Assembly (NCBI GenBank): GCA_945952105.1
Contig: CAMFGZ010000006.1
Location: forward strand, 62,001 to 126,000
Source of the DNA: an uncultured Rhodospirillaceae bacterium
GTDB taxonomy: Bacteria > Pseudomonadota > Alphaproteobacteria > Reyranellales > Reyranellaceae
Reading direction: 5' to 3'
Length of the DNA: 64,000 bases
Of this stretch, positions 51,484 to 61,971 are shown piece after piece. How positions within the stretch are numbered: the first letter of the stretch is position 1; each line of letters opens with the position of its first letter. Position numbers and translations under genes: made by a program. The notes under the pieces were generated by a model. The model worked only from the letters and a program-made list of their open reading frames with translations. It ran no database searches and was not told where the DNA came from.

Positions 51484-52863
51484 GTGCCGACCTTGTTCAA
51501 ACGCATCGCCACCCTCTTCTGTCTGACGCTCATCGCGCTGGCGCCGTTTCGTGCCGCGACGGCTCAACAAGGTCAACGCCTCAATCTGATCCGCGACGCC
51601 GAGATCGAGAGCACGATCCGTACCTTCACCATTCCGATCTGGAAGGCCGCGGGTCTCGACCCCAACGGCGTCGAGATCATGCTCGTCCAGGATGGTTCGC
51701 TCAATGCCTTCGTGGCCGGAGGCCAGCGCATCTTCATCAATACCGGCCTCATCATGCGCACGGAGCGGCCGAACCAGTTGATCGGGGTCATGGCCCATGA
51801 GAGCGGTCATATCGCCGGCGGCCACCTTGCCCGCATGCAGGAGGAATTGCGCAGCCTCTCGACCATGCAGATCCTGGAAACGATCCTGGCGGGCGGCGCC
51901 ATGGCAGGAGGCGCCGTCGGCGGGGCCGCGGGCGGCAGCGGCGGCCACAGCGGCGGCACTGGACGCCCGATGGCGCCCGGTTCGCTCATGTCGTTCCTGA
52001 AGTACACCCAGACCCAGGAAAGCGCGGCCGATCAGGCGGCGATCTCCTATCTGCAGCGCACCGGCCAGTCGCCCAAGGGCACGATCGAATTCCTGCGCTA
52101 CATGCAGCGGGAGGAAAAGCTCGCGATCAACCGCCGCGACCCCTACCTCACGACCCATCCGCTGACGCCCGAGCGGATTTCCGCGTTCGAACAGGCCGCG
52201 GCCAGTTCGCCCTACGCCAACACGCCCGACACGCCGCAATTCCTCATGATGCACCAGCGCATGGTGGCCAAGCTCTACGGCTTCATCGCTCCCGATGCCG
52301 CGATGCAGCGCTACACGGAGGCCGACCGGTCCGTGCCGGCCCGCTATGCGCGGGCGATCGCCCTTTATCGCAAGGGCGCGTTGGGCTCGGCGCTGCTGAC
52401 CATCGACGGCCTGCTGAAGGAATATCCCAACGACCCCTACTTCCACGAAGTCCGGGCCCAGATGCTCTACGAGAACGGTCGGGCCGCGGAGTCCCTCGCC
52501 TCCTATCGCCGGGCCGTCCAGCTTGCGCCGTCGGCGGCGATCCTGAAGATCGACCTTGCGCGAGCCTTGCTGGATGTGAACGGCCCCGACAACGATCGCG
52601 AGGCGGTGCGCAACCTGGAACTCGCGACACAGCAGGAGGCCGGCAACTTCGAACTCTGGCGGCTGATGGCGTCGGGCTACTCCAAGCTCAACAATCCGGG
52701 TATGACGTCACTGGCTCGAGCCGAGATGGCGGCCCTCCGCGGCCAGCGCAGCGAGGCACAGACCCATGCCGAGACTGCATCGCGTCAGCTCACGCCGGGC
52801 ACGCCGGCGTGGCAACGCGCGCAGGATCTCAAGGCCTACATCAACAGCCGGCCCCGCAAATAG
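51484..52863 (+). CDS. BepA/YfgC-like periplasmic M48 metalloprotease with TPR tail
   Basis: The 459-aa protein has a signal peptide ending near TAAQ. The zinc site HESGH (residues 105-109) lies in VMAHESGHIAGGH, with the third ligand in TQTQESAADQ near 179. The glycine-rich lid GGAMAGGAVGGAAGGSGGHS follows the active-site helix. From about residue 270, TPR-like helices (RYARAIALYRKGALGSALLT, RAAESLASYRRAVQLAPSAA) complete the BepA architecture, which assists or degrades outer-membrane beta-barrel proteins such as LptD. It starts at GTG 51484 and lies 21 bp upstream of the DsbA-family gene, fitting LptD disulfide maturation. Confidence 0.93.
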   Translation: MPTLFKRIATLFCLTLIALAPFRAATAQQGQRLNLIRDAEIESTIRTFTIPIWKAAGLDPNGVEIMLVQDGSLNAFVAGGQRIFINTGLIMRTERPNQLIGVMAHESGHIAGGHLARMQEELRSLSTMQILETILAGGAMAGGAVGGAAGGSGGHSGGTGRPMAPGSLMSFLKYTQTQESAADQAAISYLQRTGQSPKGTIEFLRYMQREEKLAINRRDPYLTTHPLTPERISAFEQAAASSPYANTPDTPQFLMMHQRMVAKLYGFIAPDAAMQRYTEADRSVPARYARAIALYRKGALGSALLTIDGLLKEYPNDPYFHEVRAQMLYENGRAAESLASYRRAVQLAPSAAILKIDLARALLDVNGPDNDREAVRNLELATQQEAGNFELWRLMASGYSKLNNPGMTSLARAEMAALRGQRSEAQTHAETASRQLTPGTPAWQRAQDLKAYINSRPRK

Positions 52864-52884
52864 CTGGCTCTGGAGAATAACAGG

Positions 52885-53661
52885 ATGCGTTCCCTTCTAC
52901 TGGCGACCCTCGTCGGTCTGATCGTCATCGGTGCCGCCGTCGCAAGCCGCACTGGACTGCCCAAGATCAAGGAAGTGCCGATGTCGGCGGCCACCGCCAC
53001 CGACACGCCGGTCCCGGCTGATCTCGGCAAGAGCATCCGGGCCTATCTGATGGCCAATCCGGAAGTCCTGGTCGAGGCGATGCAGGAACTGGAGCGTAAA
53101 CAGGACAACCAGCGCGATGCCGTTGCGGTGAAGGCGATCGGCCAGAACGAGGCCGAGCTGTTCCGCGACCCCGAAAGCCCGATTGGCGGCAATCCGGCAG
53201 GCGACGTGACGATCGTCGAATTCAACGACTATCAGTGCCCCTACTGCAAGCGAGCCTACCAGGCCGTGAAGTCGGTCACGGGCGCCGACGGCAAGGTGAA
53301 GATCGTCTACAAGGATCTGCCGATCCTGGGCGAGGCTTCGAGGATCGCCGCCCTGGCGGCGCTCGCCTCGATGAAGCAGGGCAAGCACAAGGAACTGCAC
53401 AACGCACTGATGGAGTTCAACGGCAAGCTCGACCGCGAGAAGATCCTCCAGACGGCCTCCTCTGTCGGCATCGACGTCGCCCAGCTCGAGAAGGACATGG
53501 AAGAACCGAAGCTGAAGCAGATCATCGACCGCAACATGGCCCTGGCCGGCGCGCTCGGCGTGCGCGGCACGCCGGCTTTCGTGATCGGCAAGCAGTTCGT
53601 CCCGGGAGCCGTCGACGCCGAATCGCTCAAGGCTCTGATCGCCGACGCCCGCAAGAGCTAG
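52885..53661 (+). CDS. DsbA-family thiol:disulfide oxidoreductase
   Basis: The 258-aa periplasmic thioredoxin-fold protein is membrane-anchored or secreted by MRSLLLATLVGLIVIGAAVA. A helical region around residues 50-85 (AYLMANPEVLVEAMQELERK) matches the ScsC/BdbD-type N-terminal extension, a trimerisation stalk in ScsC. The active site C118-P-Y-C121 lies in FNDYQCPYCKRAYQ, and the cis-Pro loop in GVRGTPAFVIGKQFVPG. It follows the BepA-like protease gene after 21 bp with GGAG in the gap, probably as an operon. It may oxidise or isomerise envelope disulfides. Confidence 0.92.
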   Translation: MRSLLLATLVGLIVIGAAVASRTGLPKIKEVPMSAATATDTPVPADLGKSIRAYLMANPEVLVEAMQELERKQDNQRDAVAVKAIGQNEAELFRDPESPIGGNPAGDVTIVEFNDYQCPYCKRAYQAVKSVTGADGKVKIVYKDLPILGEASRIAALAALASMKQGKHKELHNALMEFNGKLDREKILQTASSVGIDVAQLEKDMEEPKLKQIIDRNMALAGALGVRGTPAFVIGKQFVPGAVDAESLKALIADARKS

Positions 53662-55130
53662 CGGGACACCGTGGCCGTGAGGCCGAGGGCGTTCACCAGA
53701 TCGGCGCCCGGCTTCAGGAGATAGTCGATTTTCTCCAGACCCAATGCCGGCTGCGGTGCGGCCTCGACGGTGAGGGTGCCGCCCTGCTCCACGAAGCGGG
53801 CGACGGAATCGAGCAGCTTCGACATGTCCTGCGTGATCAGGACGCCGGGCGGCTGATAACGCCGGATCTCGGCCGCCAGCGCCGCACGTTCCGCCGCCGC
53901 CGGCTGGCCACTCAGCCGCGACTTGGCCTGCAGGCTGCGCTGCAGCAGACTCTTGTCGGCAACGACGAGCTTGGCCGACTTGAGTGCGGCCTTCGTCCCG
54001 AGCAGAGCGAAGAAATCCGCCTCGTCGAGCGCACGCCAGAACTCGTCATCCGTATCGACGACCTGCGCGGCCAGCGAGACATCGATGAGTTCGGGGCTGC
54101 TCAGCTTGCAGTTCTCGATCGTCACCACGTGGCGGGCGCGGTCCTCGACACTGCTGCAGTCGAATCCCAGCCGGACTTCCTTCAGGTTCATCGACTGCAG
54201 GACCATGCGCATGCCCAGCGCCTCGACGCTGCGCAATGACGGAGCGAGCACGAAGTCCTCGATCCTGAACCGCGAGCGGCTCGCATTCGATCCTTCGCTT
54301 ACCGTCTCCGTCGAGACGCTCCCCAGGGACATGCCGTAGCGCGTCATCAGATCGCCGCCGAAGCCGGTCATCCGGCCCTCCGCCACGGGAACCCGTCCGA
54401 TCGGCGTGCCCGGCTCCCAGTCGAGCGACGATGCCACGGCGATCGGACGGCGCACATCCACGCCGCGCGCCGTCGTGTCGGCGATCGCCAGACCGGCCAT
54501 GCGGGAATTGGCCGGCTTCACCTGGAAGTCCTTCATTCCGATGGAGTCGACGAGACCGCGGCGATACCCCACGACCGATAGCTGTGCCGCCGAATAGATC
54601 GTCTGCTCGAAGGTCACATGGCTCGCGTCGCTCTGATCGAGCCGCTCGACCGACAGGGCGCCCAGAAGTCGGGCAAACATCACCTCATTGCGAAACGGCC
54701 CCTCGTAGCCAGCATCGTAGCGAGGAAGGTCGAAGTTGACGGCCGTCAGTTCGCCAATCACCCACGAGTCACCGGTATCGGGTGTGGCCAGGCGAAAGTT
54801 GCGCATATGAAAGCGCGCGACCCGGATCGGGTCGCCCCAGTGCAGTCCCCCGAGCGGCACCCTTCCCCTGAGAAGTTCGTCAAGGGGCCAGGCGAGGCCA
54901 CGGGCTTCCCATTCGTCGATCTTCAATTCGTCGTGCGCACCTCCGGAAATGCCGCCCAGCGTGATACTGCGATCCAGCAGACCAACCTTGACCGTCTCCG
55001 CCTTTACGCCGCCGCGTTCCAGAGCCGCCCTGAGCCTGGTCGCGGCAAGGCTCTCGGCAAAAGGGAGGGAAGCGGCGCCGATACCGATCAGGACCAGGAC
55101 GGCACCGAGGCCGACGAACGATTTCCTCAC
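53658..55130 (-). CDS. Membrane-anchored periplasmic protein of unknown function
   Basis: The 490-aa protein has one N-terminal helix (FVGLGAVLVLIGIGAASLPF), then long stretches of alternating strands (AETVKVGLLDRSITLGGISG, SVVGYRRGLVDSIGMKDFQV, VRLGFDCSSVEDRARHVVTI) reminiscent of AsmA-like or DUF945-like envelope proteins. No family is firmly recognised. The GTG at 55130 overlaps the maiA stop (GTGA), so it is translated with the homogentisate pathway genes, although nothing in it suggests an enzyme. Its stop overlaps the DsbA-family gene's stop by four bases. Confidence 0.72.
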   Translation of the reverse strand: MRKSFVGLGAVLVLIGIGAASLPFAESLAATRLRAALERGGVKAETVKVGLLDRSITLGGISGGAHDELKIDEWEARGLAWPLDELLRGRVPLGGLHWGDPIRVARFHMRNFRLATPDTGDSWVIGELTAVNFDLPRYDAGYEGPFRNEVMFARLLGALSVERLDQSDASHVTFEQTIYSAAQLSVVGYRRGLVDSIGMKDFQVKPANSRMAGLAIADTTARGVDVRRPIAVASSLDWEPGTPIGRVPVAEGRMTGFGGDLMTRYGMSLGSVSTETVSEGSNASRSRFRIEDFVLAPSLRSVEALGMRMVLQSMNLKEVRLGFDCSSVEDRARHVVTIENCKLSSPELIDVSLAAQVVDTDDEFWRALDEADFFALLGTKAALKSAKLVVADKSLLQRSLQAKSRLSGQPAAAERAALAAEIRRYQPPGVLITQDMSKLLDSVARFVEQGGTLTVEAAPQPALGLEKIDYLLKPGADLVNALGLTATVSR

Positions 55131-55768
55131 GGTTCGGCATCCGGCTGGCGCGACGGATGGGCCGCTTCGAAGGCCGGAAGCTTCATGCAGGTGTCGTGGA
55201 TGCGCTGGATGGTCGGATAGCGCTTCATGTCGACCTTGAATCGGGCGGCATTGAAGACCTGCGGGACCAGGCACATGTCCGCCATCGTGGGCTGGTCGCC
55301 GTGGCTGAACGTGCCGGCGCCTCCCTGCTTCAGTGTCGCTTCGTAGGCGTCGAAGCCGGTCTCGATCCAATGACGGGACCAGGCGAAAGCGCTCTCCTCG
55401 GTCTGCTCGAACTTCTGGCGCAGGTAAGCCATCACACGCAGGTTCTGGATGGGATGGATGTCGGCGCTGACGATCAGCGACAGAGACCTGACCCGCGCAC
55501 GGCCAACCGCATCCTTCGGCAGAAGGGCCGGCTCGGGATGCGTTTCCTCGAGATATTCCATGATGGCCAACGACTGGGTCAGCACCCGGCCATCGTCCAG
55601 CACCAGCGCCGGCACAAGCTTCTGCGGGTTGATCGCGGCATAGTCGTCGGACGACTGCTCGCCCCTGCGCAGATGCCGGGACGCATGCTCGACCGCAATG
55701 CCCTTGAGGTTCAGGGCAATGCGGACGCGAAACGCCGCCGAGGACCGAAAATAGCCGATGAGCTTCAT
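55127..55768 (-). CDS. maiA: Maleylacetoacetate isomerase
   Basis: The 213-aa zeta-class glutathione transferase converts maleylacetoacetate to fumarylacetoacetate in tyrosine breakdown. The glutathione site is LIGYFRSSAAFRVRIALNLK, where the family usually has SSCS/SSAS; the substrate loop QKLVPALVLDDGRVLTQSLA and IMEYLEETHPEPALLP are typical. The C-terminal domain contains PTMADMCLVPQVFNAARFKV. It follows the fumarylacetoacetate hydrolase gene by 29 bp and overlaps the next gene's start, completing the pathway order hppD-hmgA-fahA-maiA. Confidence 0.95.
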   Translation of the reverse strand: MKLIGYFRSSAAFRVRIALNLKGIAVEHASRHLRRGEQSSDDYAAINPQKLVPALVLDDGRVLTQSLAIMEYLEETHPEPALLPKDAVGRARVRSLSLIVSADIHPIQNLRVMAYLRQKFEQTEESAFAWSRHWIETGFDAYEATLKQGGAGTFSHGDQPTMADMCLVPQVFNAARFKVDMKRYPTIQRIHDTCMKLPAFEAAHPSRQPDAEP

Positions 55769-55797
55769 GACCGCCTCCGCGGTCACTGTAGCACGGC

Positions 55798-56790
55798 TCA
55801 GCCGGGCGGCGTGTAGCGCACGACCTTCTGGTCGATGGCCCCGAAGATCGATTTGCCGGCACGGTCGAACATCTCGATGCGGATGTGATCGCCGAAGCTC
55901 ATGAACGGCGTCACGGGCTTGCCGCCCTCGATCGTCTCGCGGACCCGCCGCTCGGCGATGCAGGAGCAACCGACGGCCGCATCGCGGTTGGCGACCGTAC
56001 CCGAGCCGACGATCGTGCCGGCTTCGAGGTGTCGTGTGCGTGCGGCGTGCGCAATGAGCTGGCCGAAATCGAAGGTGAGATCGGTTGCCGCGTTGGGATG
56101 GCCGAATTCCTTGCCGTTCAAGGTTGAAATCAGCGGCCGGTCGAGCCGCGCCCCGTTCCAGTCGTCGCCCAGCTCGTCCGGCGTCACGGCAACGGGCGCG
56201 AAGGCCGTGGCGGGCTTGCCGTGGAAGAAGCCGAAGCCCTTGCCAAGCTCGGTCACGATCACGTTGCGCAGCGACACGTCGTTCAGGATCGTCACCAGCT
56301 TGATGTGCTTTCGCGCAGCCTCGGCCGAAATACCCATCGGCACGTCGTCGACCATCACGCCGATCTCGCCCTCGAAATCGATGCCCCAGGCCTCGTCGGC
56401 CATCTCGATCTCGTCGTTGGGACCGATGAAGGAATCCGAGCCGCCCTGATACATCAGCGGGTCGGTCCAGAAGGACGGCGGCATCTCGACGCCGCGCGCC
56501 TTGCGCACCAGCTCGACATGCACGACGTAGGCCGAGCCGTCGGCCCACTGGTAGGCACGAGGCAACGGCGCCGCGAGCGCCGTGGTGTCGAGTTCGAACG
56601 AGCCGACCGCCTTGTCGTCCTCGAGTTGCTCGGCCAGGTCCCGCAACTTCGGCCCGTTGGTGGCCCAGTCGTCGAGTGCCTTCTGCAGGGTCGGCGCCAC
56701 GGTGGTCGCGCGCACGCCGCGCGTCAGGTCGCGGTTCACCACGATCAGCGTGCCGTCGCGGCCGCCTTCCTTGAGCGATCCCAGTTTCAT
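55798..56790 (-). CDS. fahA: Fumarylacetoacetase-family hydrolase
   Basis: The 330-aa enzyme splits fumarylacetoacetate to fumarate and acetoacetate. The short bacterial form lacks the full mammalian N-terminal SH3-like domain. Metal-site elements are NDEIEMADEAWGIDFEGEIG (Asp/Glu ligands) and LVTILNDVSLRNVIVTELGK, with later GTIVGSGTVANRD. These mark the FAA_hydrolase domain. It is preceded by hmgA (nine bases) and followed by maiA, which makes the assignment firm compared with other FAH-fold hydrolases. Confidence 0.94.
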   Translation of the reverse strand: MKLGSLKEGGRDGTLIVVNRDLTRGVRATTVAPTLQKALDDWATNGPKLRDLAEQLEDDKAVGSFELDTTALAAPLPRAYQWADGSAYVVHVELVRKARGVEMPPSFWTDPLMYQGGSDSFIGPNDEIEMADEAWGIDFEGEIGVMVDDVPMGISAEAARKHIKLVTILNDVSLRNVIVTELGKGFGFFHGKPATAFAPVAVTPDELGDDWNGARLDRPLISTLNGKEFGHPNAATDLTFDFGQLIAHAARTRHLEAGTIVGSGTVANRDAAVGCSCIAERRVRETIEGGKPVTPFMSFGDHIRIEMFDRAGKSIFGAIDQKVVRYTPPG

Positions 56791-56799
56791 TGTGCGTTC

Positions 56800-57948
56800 C
56801 TACTCCGCTGCCTGCTTCATTTCCGGCGGCCGCCACGATTTCACATAGCCCTCGAACTCGACGCCGGCCGGCATCGCGGCGACATCGATCGCATCCCGCG
56901 TGTCGATCATGACCGCGACCTCGTCGGTCTCGGTCTTGCCGCCCTTGGTCGCCGCATTGAACGCTTTGGGGTGCGGTCCATGGGTAAAGCCGGTGGGATG
57001 CACCGTCATCATCCCGGGATGGATGTTGTCGCGGCTGAAGAAGCTGCCCTTGTGATAGAAGATCATTTCCTCGAAATCGTCGTTGTTGTGGAAGAACGGC
57101 AGCCTAAGCGCTTCCGGATCGCTTTCCAGCGGGCGCGGCACGAAAGTGCAGACGACGAAGCGGCCGGTCGCCCAGGTCGTGTGCGCCGACGGCGGCAGGT
57201 GGGCACGATGGCTCATCAGCGGCCGCAGATCGCGCCAGTTGATCCGCACGACGCTGAGATCGCCGTGCCAGCCCACCGCATCGAGTGGATTGAACGGGAA
57301 GGTCACGGTCGAGAGCGTGTTGCGCCGCTTCACCGATACCTTCCAGGTGCGTTCGTCCTGCTGGGCACGGAAGGCCTCGTCGATGCGCGGCGTATCGAGC
57401 ATGGCCGGATCGAAGATTGCGTGACGGCCAACCAGCCCCTTCTCCGGCAGGGTGAAGTGATCGTTGGTCGCCTCGATCATCAGCGACATGGTGGGCTTAG
57501 CCGGTTCCAGGCGCCACATCGTGCCGCGCGGGATCACGAGATAGTCGCCTTCGACATAGTCGAGATGCCCGTAGTCGCAGAACAGCGCGCCGTCGCCCTC
57601 GTGAATGAACAGGAGTTGGTCGCCGTCGCTGTTGCGCGCGAGCTGCGGCATCGCCTTGTCGAGCCGCCAGATGCGCATCTGCAGGTGGTTGTTGCCCATG
57701 ACGAGTTCGGCGTCCCAGGGATTGGCCTTGGCCGTCGCCAGCTTGTTGAGATCGAGGGCGCGCGGGCGGATCGGACCGTCGAATTCGACCCAATCGGTCG
57801 GCTTGTGCTTGTGGTGGAACTGCGCGGACGGGCCGAAGAAGCCCTCCTTGCTGATCTCGCGCTCGTAGGTGCCCTCGGGTAGCCGCACATGCGCCTGGCG
57901 CGAGGCAGTGCCCTCCACCTGGCGCAATGGAATCCAGTTCTTGGCCAT
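56800..57948 (-). CDS. hmgA: Homogentisate 1,2-dioxygenase
   Basis: The 382-aa non-heme iron cupin enzyme opens the homogentisate ring to maleylacetoacetate. Diagnostic stretches are DQLLFIHEGDGALFCDYGHL, YVEGDYLVIPRGTMW, and the iron/active-site block LPFFHNNDDFEEMIFYHKGS with MMTVHPTGFTHGPHPKAFN. It is shorter than human HGD (445 aa) and of the compact bacterial type. The ATG at 57948 follows GGAGGAAG. It lies 34 bp downstream of hppD on the same strand. Confidence 0.96.
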   Translation of the reverse strand: MAKNWIPLRQVEGTASRQAHVRLPEGTYEREISKEGFFGPSAQFHHKHKPTDWVEFDGPIRPRALDLNKLATAKANPWDAELVMGNNHLQMRIWRLDKAMPQLARNSDGDQLLFIHEGDGALFCDYGHLDYVEGDYLVIPRGTMWRLEPAKPTMSLMIEATNDHFTLPEKGLVGRHAIFDPAMLDTPRIDEAFRAQQDERTWKVSVKRRNTLSTVTFPFNPLDAVGWHGDLSVVRINWRDLRPLMSHRAHLPPSAHTTWATGRFVVCTFVPRPLESDPEALRLPFFHNNDDFEEMIFYHKGSFFSRDNIHPGMMTVHPTGFTHGPHPKAFNAATKGGKTETDEVAVMIDTRDAIDVAAMPAGVEFEGYVKSWRPPEMKQAAE

Positions 57949-57982
57949 GGCTTCCTCCGTCGTTCTGTCGTTTCGTTCTTTG

Positions 57983-59074
57983 CTATGCCTTCAACACGCC
58001 GCGGCGGATCTGATCGAGCTCGATGGATTCAAAGAGCGCTCGGAAATTGCCTTCGCCGAAACCTTCGTTGCCGCGGCGCTGGATGATCTCGAAGAAGATC
58101 GGACCGATCACGGTCTGGGTGAAGATCTGCAGCAGCAGCCCACCGCCCTTGGTCGGCGCACCGTCGATCAGGATCCGGTCGGCCGCGAGCCGCGCGAGGT
58201 CCTCGCCATGGCCCGGCAAGCGCTCGTCGATCTGCTCATAGTAGGTGTCGGGCACGGTCTGGAACGGCACGCCCTTCCCCTTCAGCGTCTCGACCGTCTC
58301 GTAGATGTCGCCGGTGCCCAGCGCGATGTGCTGGATGCCCTCGCCGTGATAGGCGGAGAGATATTCCTGGATCTGCGACTTGTCGTCGGTGCTCTCGTTG
58401 ATCGGGATGCGGATCTTGCCGCACGGGCTGGTCATCGCCTTGGACTTGAGGCCGGTGAGCTTGCCCTCGATGTCGAAGTAGCGGATCTCGCGGAAATTGA
58501 AGAGGCGCTCGTAGAAGTCGGCCCATTCGGCCATGCGCCCGCGATGCACGTTATGCGTCAGGTGGTCGATGTAGGTGAGGCCCACACCCTTGGGATTGCG
58601 GTCGACGCCCGGCATATATTCGAAGTCGACATCGTAGATCGAGCCGCGGTCGCCGTAGCGGTCCACGAGATAGAGCAGCGAATCGCCGATGCCCTTGATC
58701 GCCGGGATGTTGAGCTCCATCGGGCCGACCTTGCCCTCGACGCCCCAGGCGCCCAGCGAAAGCGCCCGCTTGTAGGCGGCACCGGCATTCTTCACGCGCA
58801 GCGCGATGGCACAGACGCTGGGGCCGTGCACGCGGGCGAAGCCCTGCGCGAAGCTCTCCTTCTCGGCATTGACGATGAAGTTCACGTCGCCCTGGCGGTA
58901 GAGCGAGACGTCCTTGGAGCGATGCTTCGCCACCTTGGTGAAGCCCATGCTCTCGAACAGGGCGCCGAGCGCCGCGGGGTCGGGGGCGGTGTATTCGACG
59001 AACTCGAATCCGTCGGTGCCCATCGGGTTGATCTCGTCGATCTCGACAACGTTGCAGTCGGTGACGCTCGCCAT
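57983..59074 (-). CDS. hppD: 4-Hydroxyphenylpyruvate dioxygenase
   Basis: The 363-aa Fe(II) dioxygenase converts 4-hydroxyphenylpyruvate to homogentisate. Two VOC domains are present: [20 protein letters not shown] at the N-terminus and, in the catalytic half, [40 protein letters not shown] (iron His) and the C-terminal [20 protein letters not shown], then [12 protein letters not shown] (iron Glu and substrate-gating helix). It is the first gene of the tyrosine operon and is divergent from the MarR gene, with a 40-bp shared promoter region. Confidence 0.97.
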   Translation of the reverse strand: MASVTDCNVVEIDEINPMGTDGFEFVEYTAPDPAALGALFESMGFTKVAKHRSKDVSLYRQGDVNFIVNAEKESFAQGFARVHGPSVCAIALRVKNAGAAYKRALSLGAWGVEGKVGPMELNIPAIKGIGDSLLYLVDRYGDRGSIYDVDFEYMPGVDRNPKGVGLTYIDHLTHNVHRGRMAEWADFYERLFNFREIRYFDIEGKLTGLKSKAMTSPCGKIRIPINESTDDKSQIQEYLSAYHGEGIQHIALGTGDIYETVETLKGKGVPFQTVPDTYYEQIDERLPGHGEDLARLAADRILIDGAPTKGGGLLLQIFTQTVIGPIFFEIIQRRGNEGFGEGNFRALFESIELDQIRRGVLKA

Positions 59075-59096
59075 ATTTGACCTCCCGGCTGAATTG

Positions 59097-59110
59097 GTTT
59101 CAAATGTAAC
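59097..59110. promoter_or_regulatory. Candidate MarR operator
   Basis: GTTTCAAATGTAAC is an imperfect 14-bp palindrome (10 of 14 positions symmetric) ending four bases before the MarR ATG and 22 bp from the hppD start. AT-rich and central between divergent genes, it is the only visible candidate site in the 40-bp gap. Confidence 0.5.
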
Positions 59111-59114
59111 TATT

Positions 59115-59576
59115 ATGCCAACCGAAGCGCAAGCCCTCGAACTGGAGAAATTCCTCCCCTATCGGCTGTCCGTCCTGGCCCAGCTTGTCAGCGAGTCACT
59201 GCACGACCTTTACGCCGGCCCCTTTGAGCTAAGCGTCACCCAGTGGCGGGTGATGGCGGCGCTGGGACGCTTCGCCCCTCTCACCGCCTCGGATGTGGGT
59301 CAGCGTATCGTGATGGACAAGGTCGCCGTCAGCCGGGCGGTAGCGAGCCTGATGAAACGCAACCTGGTCGAGCGCGCCACCGATCTCGACGACCGCCGCC
59401 GGGCCTCCCTTCGGCTGACGGCCAGGGGCCGCACGGTCCATGCGCAGATCGTCCCCCTGGCCCTCAAGTACGAAGCCGAACTCTACGAGGCGCTGTCCCA
59501 AGAGGAGCGCAAGACCCTCAACAGCTTGTGTGACAGGCTCTTCTCCCACGCCAAGCTGTTGAGAAACGGCTCCTGA
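59115..59576 (+). CDS. MarR-family regulator of the homogentisate operon
   Basis: The 153-aa protein contains [20 protein letters not shown], the recognition unit [20 protein letters not shown] and the wing [20 protein letters not shown], all standard MarR. The ATG at 59115 is just downstream of the likely operator. MarR-type regulators divergent from hppD occur in several alphaproteobacteria and actinobacteria and respond to homogentisate or 4-hydroxyphenylpyruvate. That role is inferred here from position. Confidence 0.92.
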   Translation: MPTEAQALELEKFLPYRLSVLAQLVSESLHDLYAGPFELSVTQWRVMAALGRFAPLTASDVGQRIVMDKVAVSRAVASLMKRNLVERATDLDDRRRASLRLTARGRTVHAQIVPLALKYEAELYEALSQEERKTLNSLCDRLFSHAKLLRNGS

Positions 59577-59584
59577 GCCTGCCT

Positions 59585-59612
59585 TGTCGGCCCGACTCCC
59601 CATGCTATAACG
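59585..59612 (+). promoter_or_regulatory. Probable sigma-70 promoter of aroQ-accBC
   Basis: TTGTCG, a 16-bp spacer, then TATAAC, with a start expected near 59619, about 22 bp before the aroQ TTG. It is the only good promoter-like match in the 65-bp gap after the MarR gene. Confidence 0.6.
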
Positions 59613-59641
59613 CCCGCCTCTGGTGTATCTGGGAGGCAGGA

Positions 59642-60112
59642 TTGGCCGCAAAGGCCGCCCGGCGCCCATCGGCCGACAAGCCGGTGCTGGTGCTCAATGG
59701 GCCCAACCTCAACATGCTGGGCAAGCGTCAGCCCGAAATCTACGGCCGCGAAACCCTGGCGGACGTCGAAGCGAGCTGCCGTGCCGAAGCCGATCGCCTC
59801 GGTCTAGAGGTGGAGTTCGCCCAGAGCAACCACGAGGGCGTGCTGGTCGACCGCATCCAGGCGGCGCGAGAGGCCAACTCCGGCATCGTCATCAATGCCG
59901 GCGCCTATACCCATACGTCGGTAGCCCTGCTCGACGCGCTGAACGCGGCTGAGCTGCCGGCCATCGAGGTCCATCTATCAAACATCTACAAGCGTGAGAG
60001 CTTCCGCCATCATTCGTACATCAGCCCGGCCGCGGTCGGCGTGATCGCGGGTCTCGGCACTCAAGGCTATCTCCTTGCCCTTCAGGCGCTGGCGCGCCTG
60101 CTGGCACGCTGA
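59642..60112 (+). CDS. aroQ: Type II 3-dehydroquinate dehydratase
   Basis: The 156-aa dodecameric enzyme acts in the shikimate pathway. Type II features are [20 protein letters not shown] (lid Arg and catalytic Tyr), [19 protein letters not shown] and [20 protein letters not shown] with the catalytic His. The start is a TTG at 59642 behind a strong GGGAGGCAGGA; no ATG is available in frame nearby. It precedes accB by 23 bp, the classical aroQ-accB-accC arrangement. Confidence 0.96.
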   Translation: MAAKAARRPSADKPVLVLNGPNLNMLGKRQPEIYGRETLADVEASCRAEADRLGLEVEFAQSNHEGVLVDRIQAAREANSGIVINAGAYTHTSVALLDALNAAELPAIEVHLSNIYKRESFRHHSYISPAAVGVIAGLGTQGYLLALQALARLLAR

Positions 60113-60135
60113 CCCAACATCGGGAGCTTTTCTCC

Positions 60136-60606
60136 ATGGCAAAGTTCGAGCTGGATACCGAGTTCGTCCGCAAGCTGGCTGCAATCCTCGAGGAGACCAA
60201 ACTCGGCGAAATCGAGTTGGCCGACGGCGAACGGCGCATCCGCGTCGCCCGTCCGACCGCGCCGGTCGCCCAGGCGGCACCGGTGGTGATGGCAGCGGCG
60301 CCCGCCGTGGCGGCCGCGCCCGTCACGACAGCCGGTACGGCTCCTGCCGCTGGCGGCGATCTGTCCAAGCATCCTGGCGCCGTGAAGTCGCCGATGGTTG
60401 GTACCGCTTATCTGGCGCCCGAACCGGGCAAGCCCAACTTCGTCTCGGTGGGCGACAAGGTCACCGCGGGCCAGACGCTGCTCATCATCGAGGCGATGAA
60501 GACCTTCAACCCGATCAAGGCGCCCAAGGCCGGCACTGTCACGCAGGTGCTGATCGAGAATGCCCGGCCGGTGGAGTTCGGCGAACCGCTGATGATCGTC
60601 GAGTGA
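60136..60606 (+). CDS. accB: Biotin carboxyl carrier protein of acetyl-CoA carboxylase
   Basis: This 156-aa carrier has an N-terminal helix region (FELDTEFVRKLAAILEETKL), an Ala/Pro-rich linker at about residues 40-75, and the biotinyl domain with SPMVGTAYLAPEPG and the biotin-accepting Lys122 in IIEAMKTFNPIKAP. Most carriers have EAMKM or EAMKL; Thr after the lysine is an uncommon variant, though alphaproteobacteria often show EAMKTFN-like forms. It is followed 14 bases later by accC. Confidence 0.96.
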   Translation: MAKFELDTEFVRKLAAILEETKLGEIELADGERRIRVARPTAPVAQAAPVVMAAAPAVAAAPVTTAGTAPAAGGDLSKHPGAVKSPMVGTAYLAPEPGKPNFVSVGDKVTAGQTLLIIEAMKTFNPIKAPKAGTVTQVLIENARPVEFGEPLMIVE

Positions 60607-60620
60607 GGACCCCGACGCCG

Positions 60621-61964
<1,344 letters not shown>

Positions 61965-61971
61965 CGCCGCG

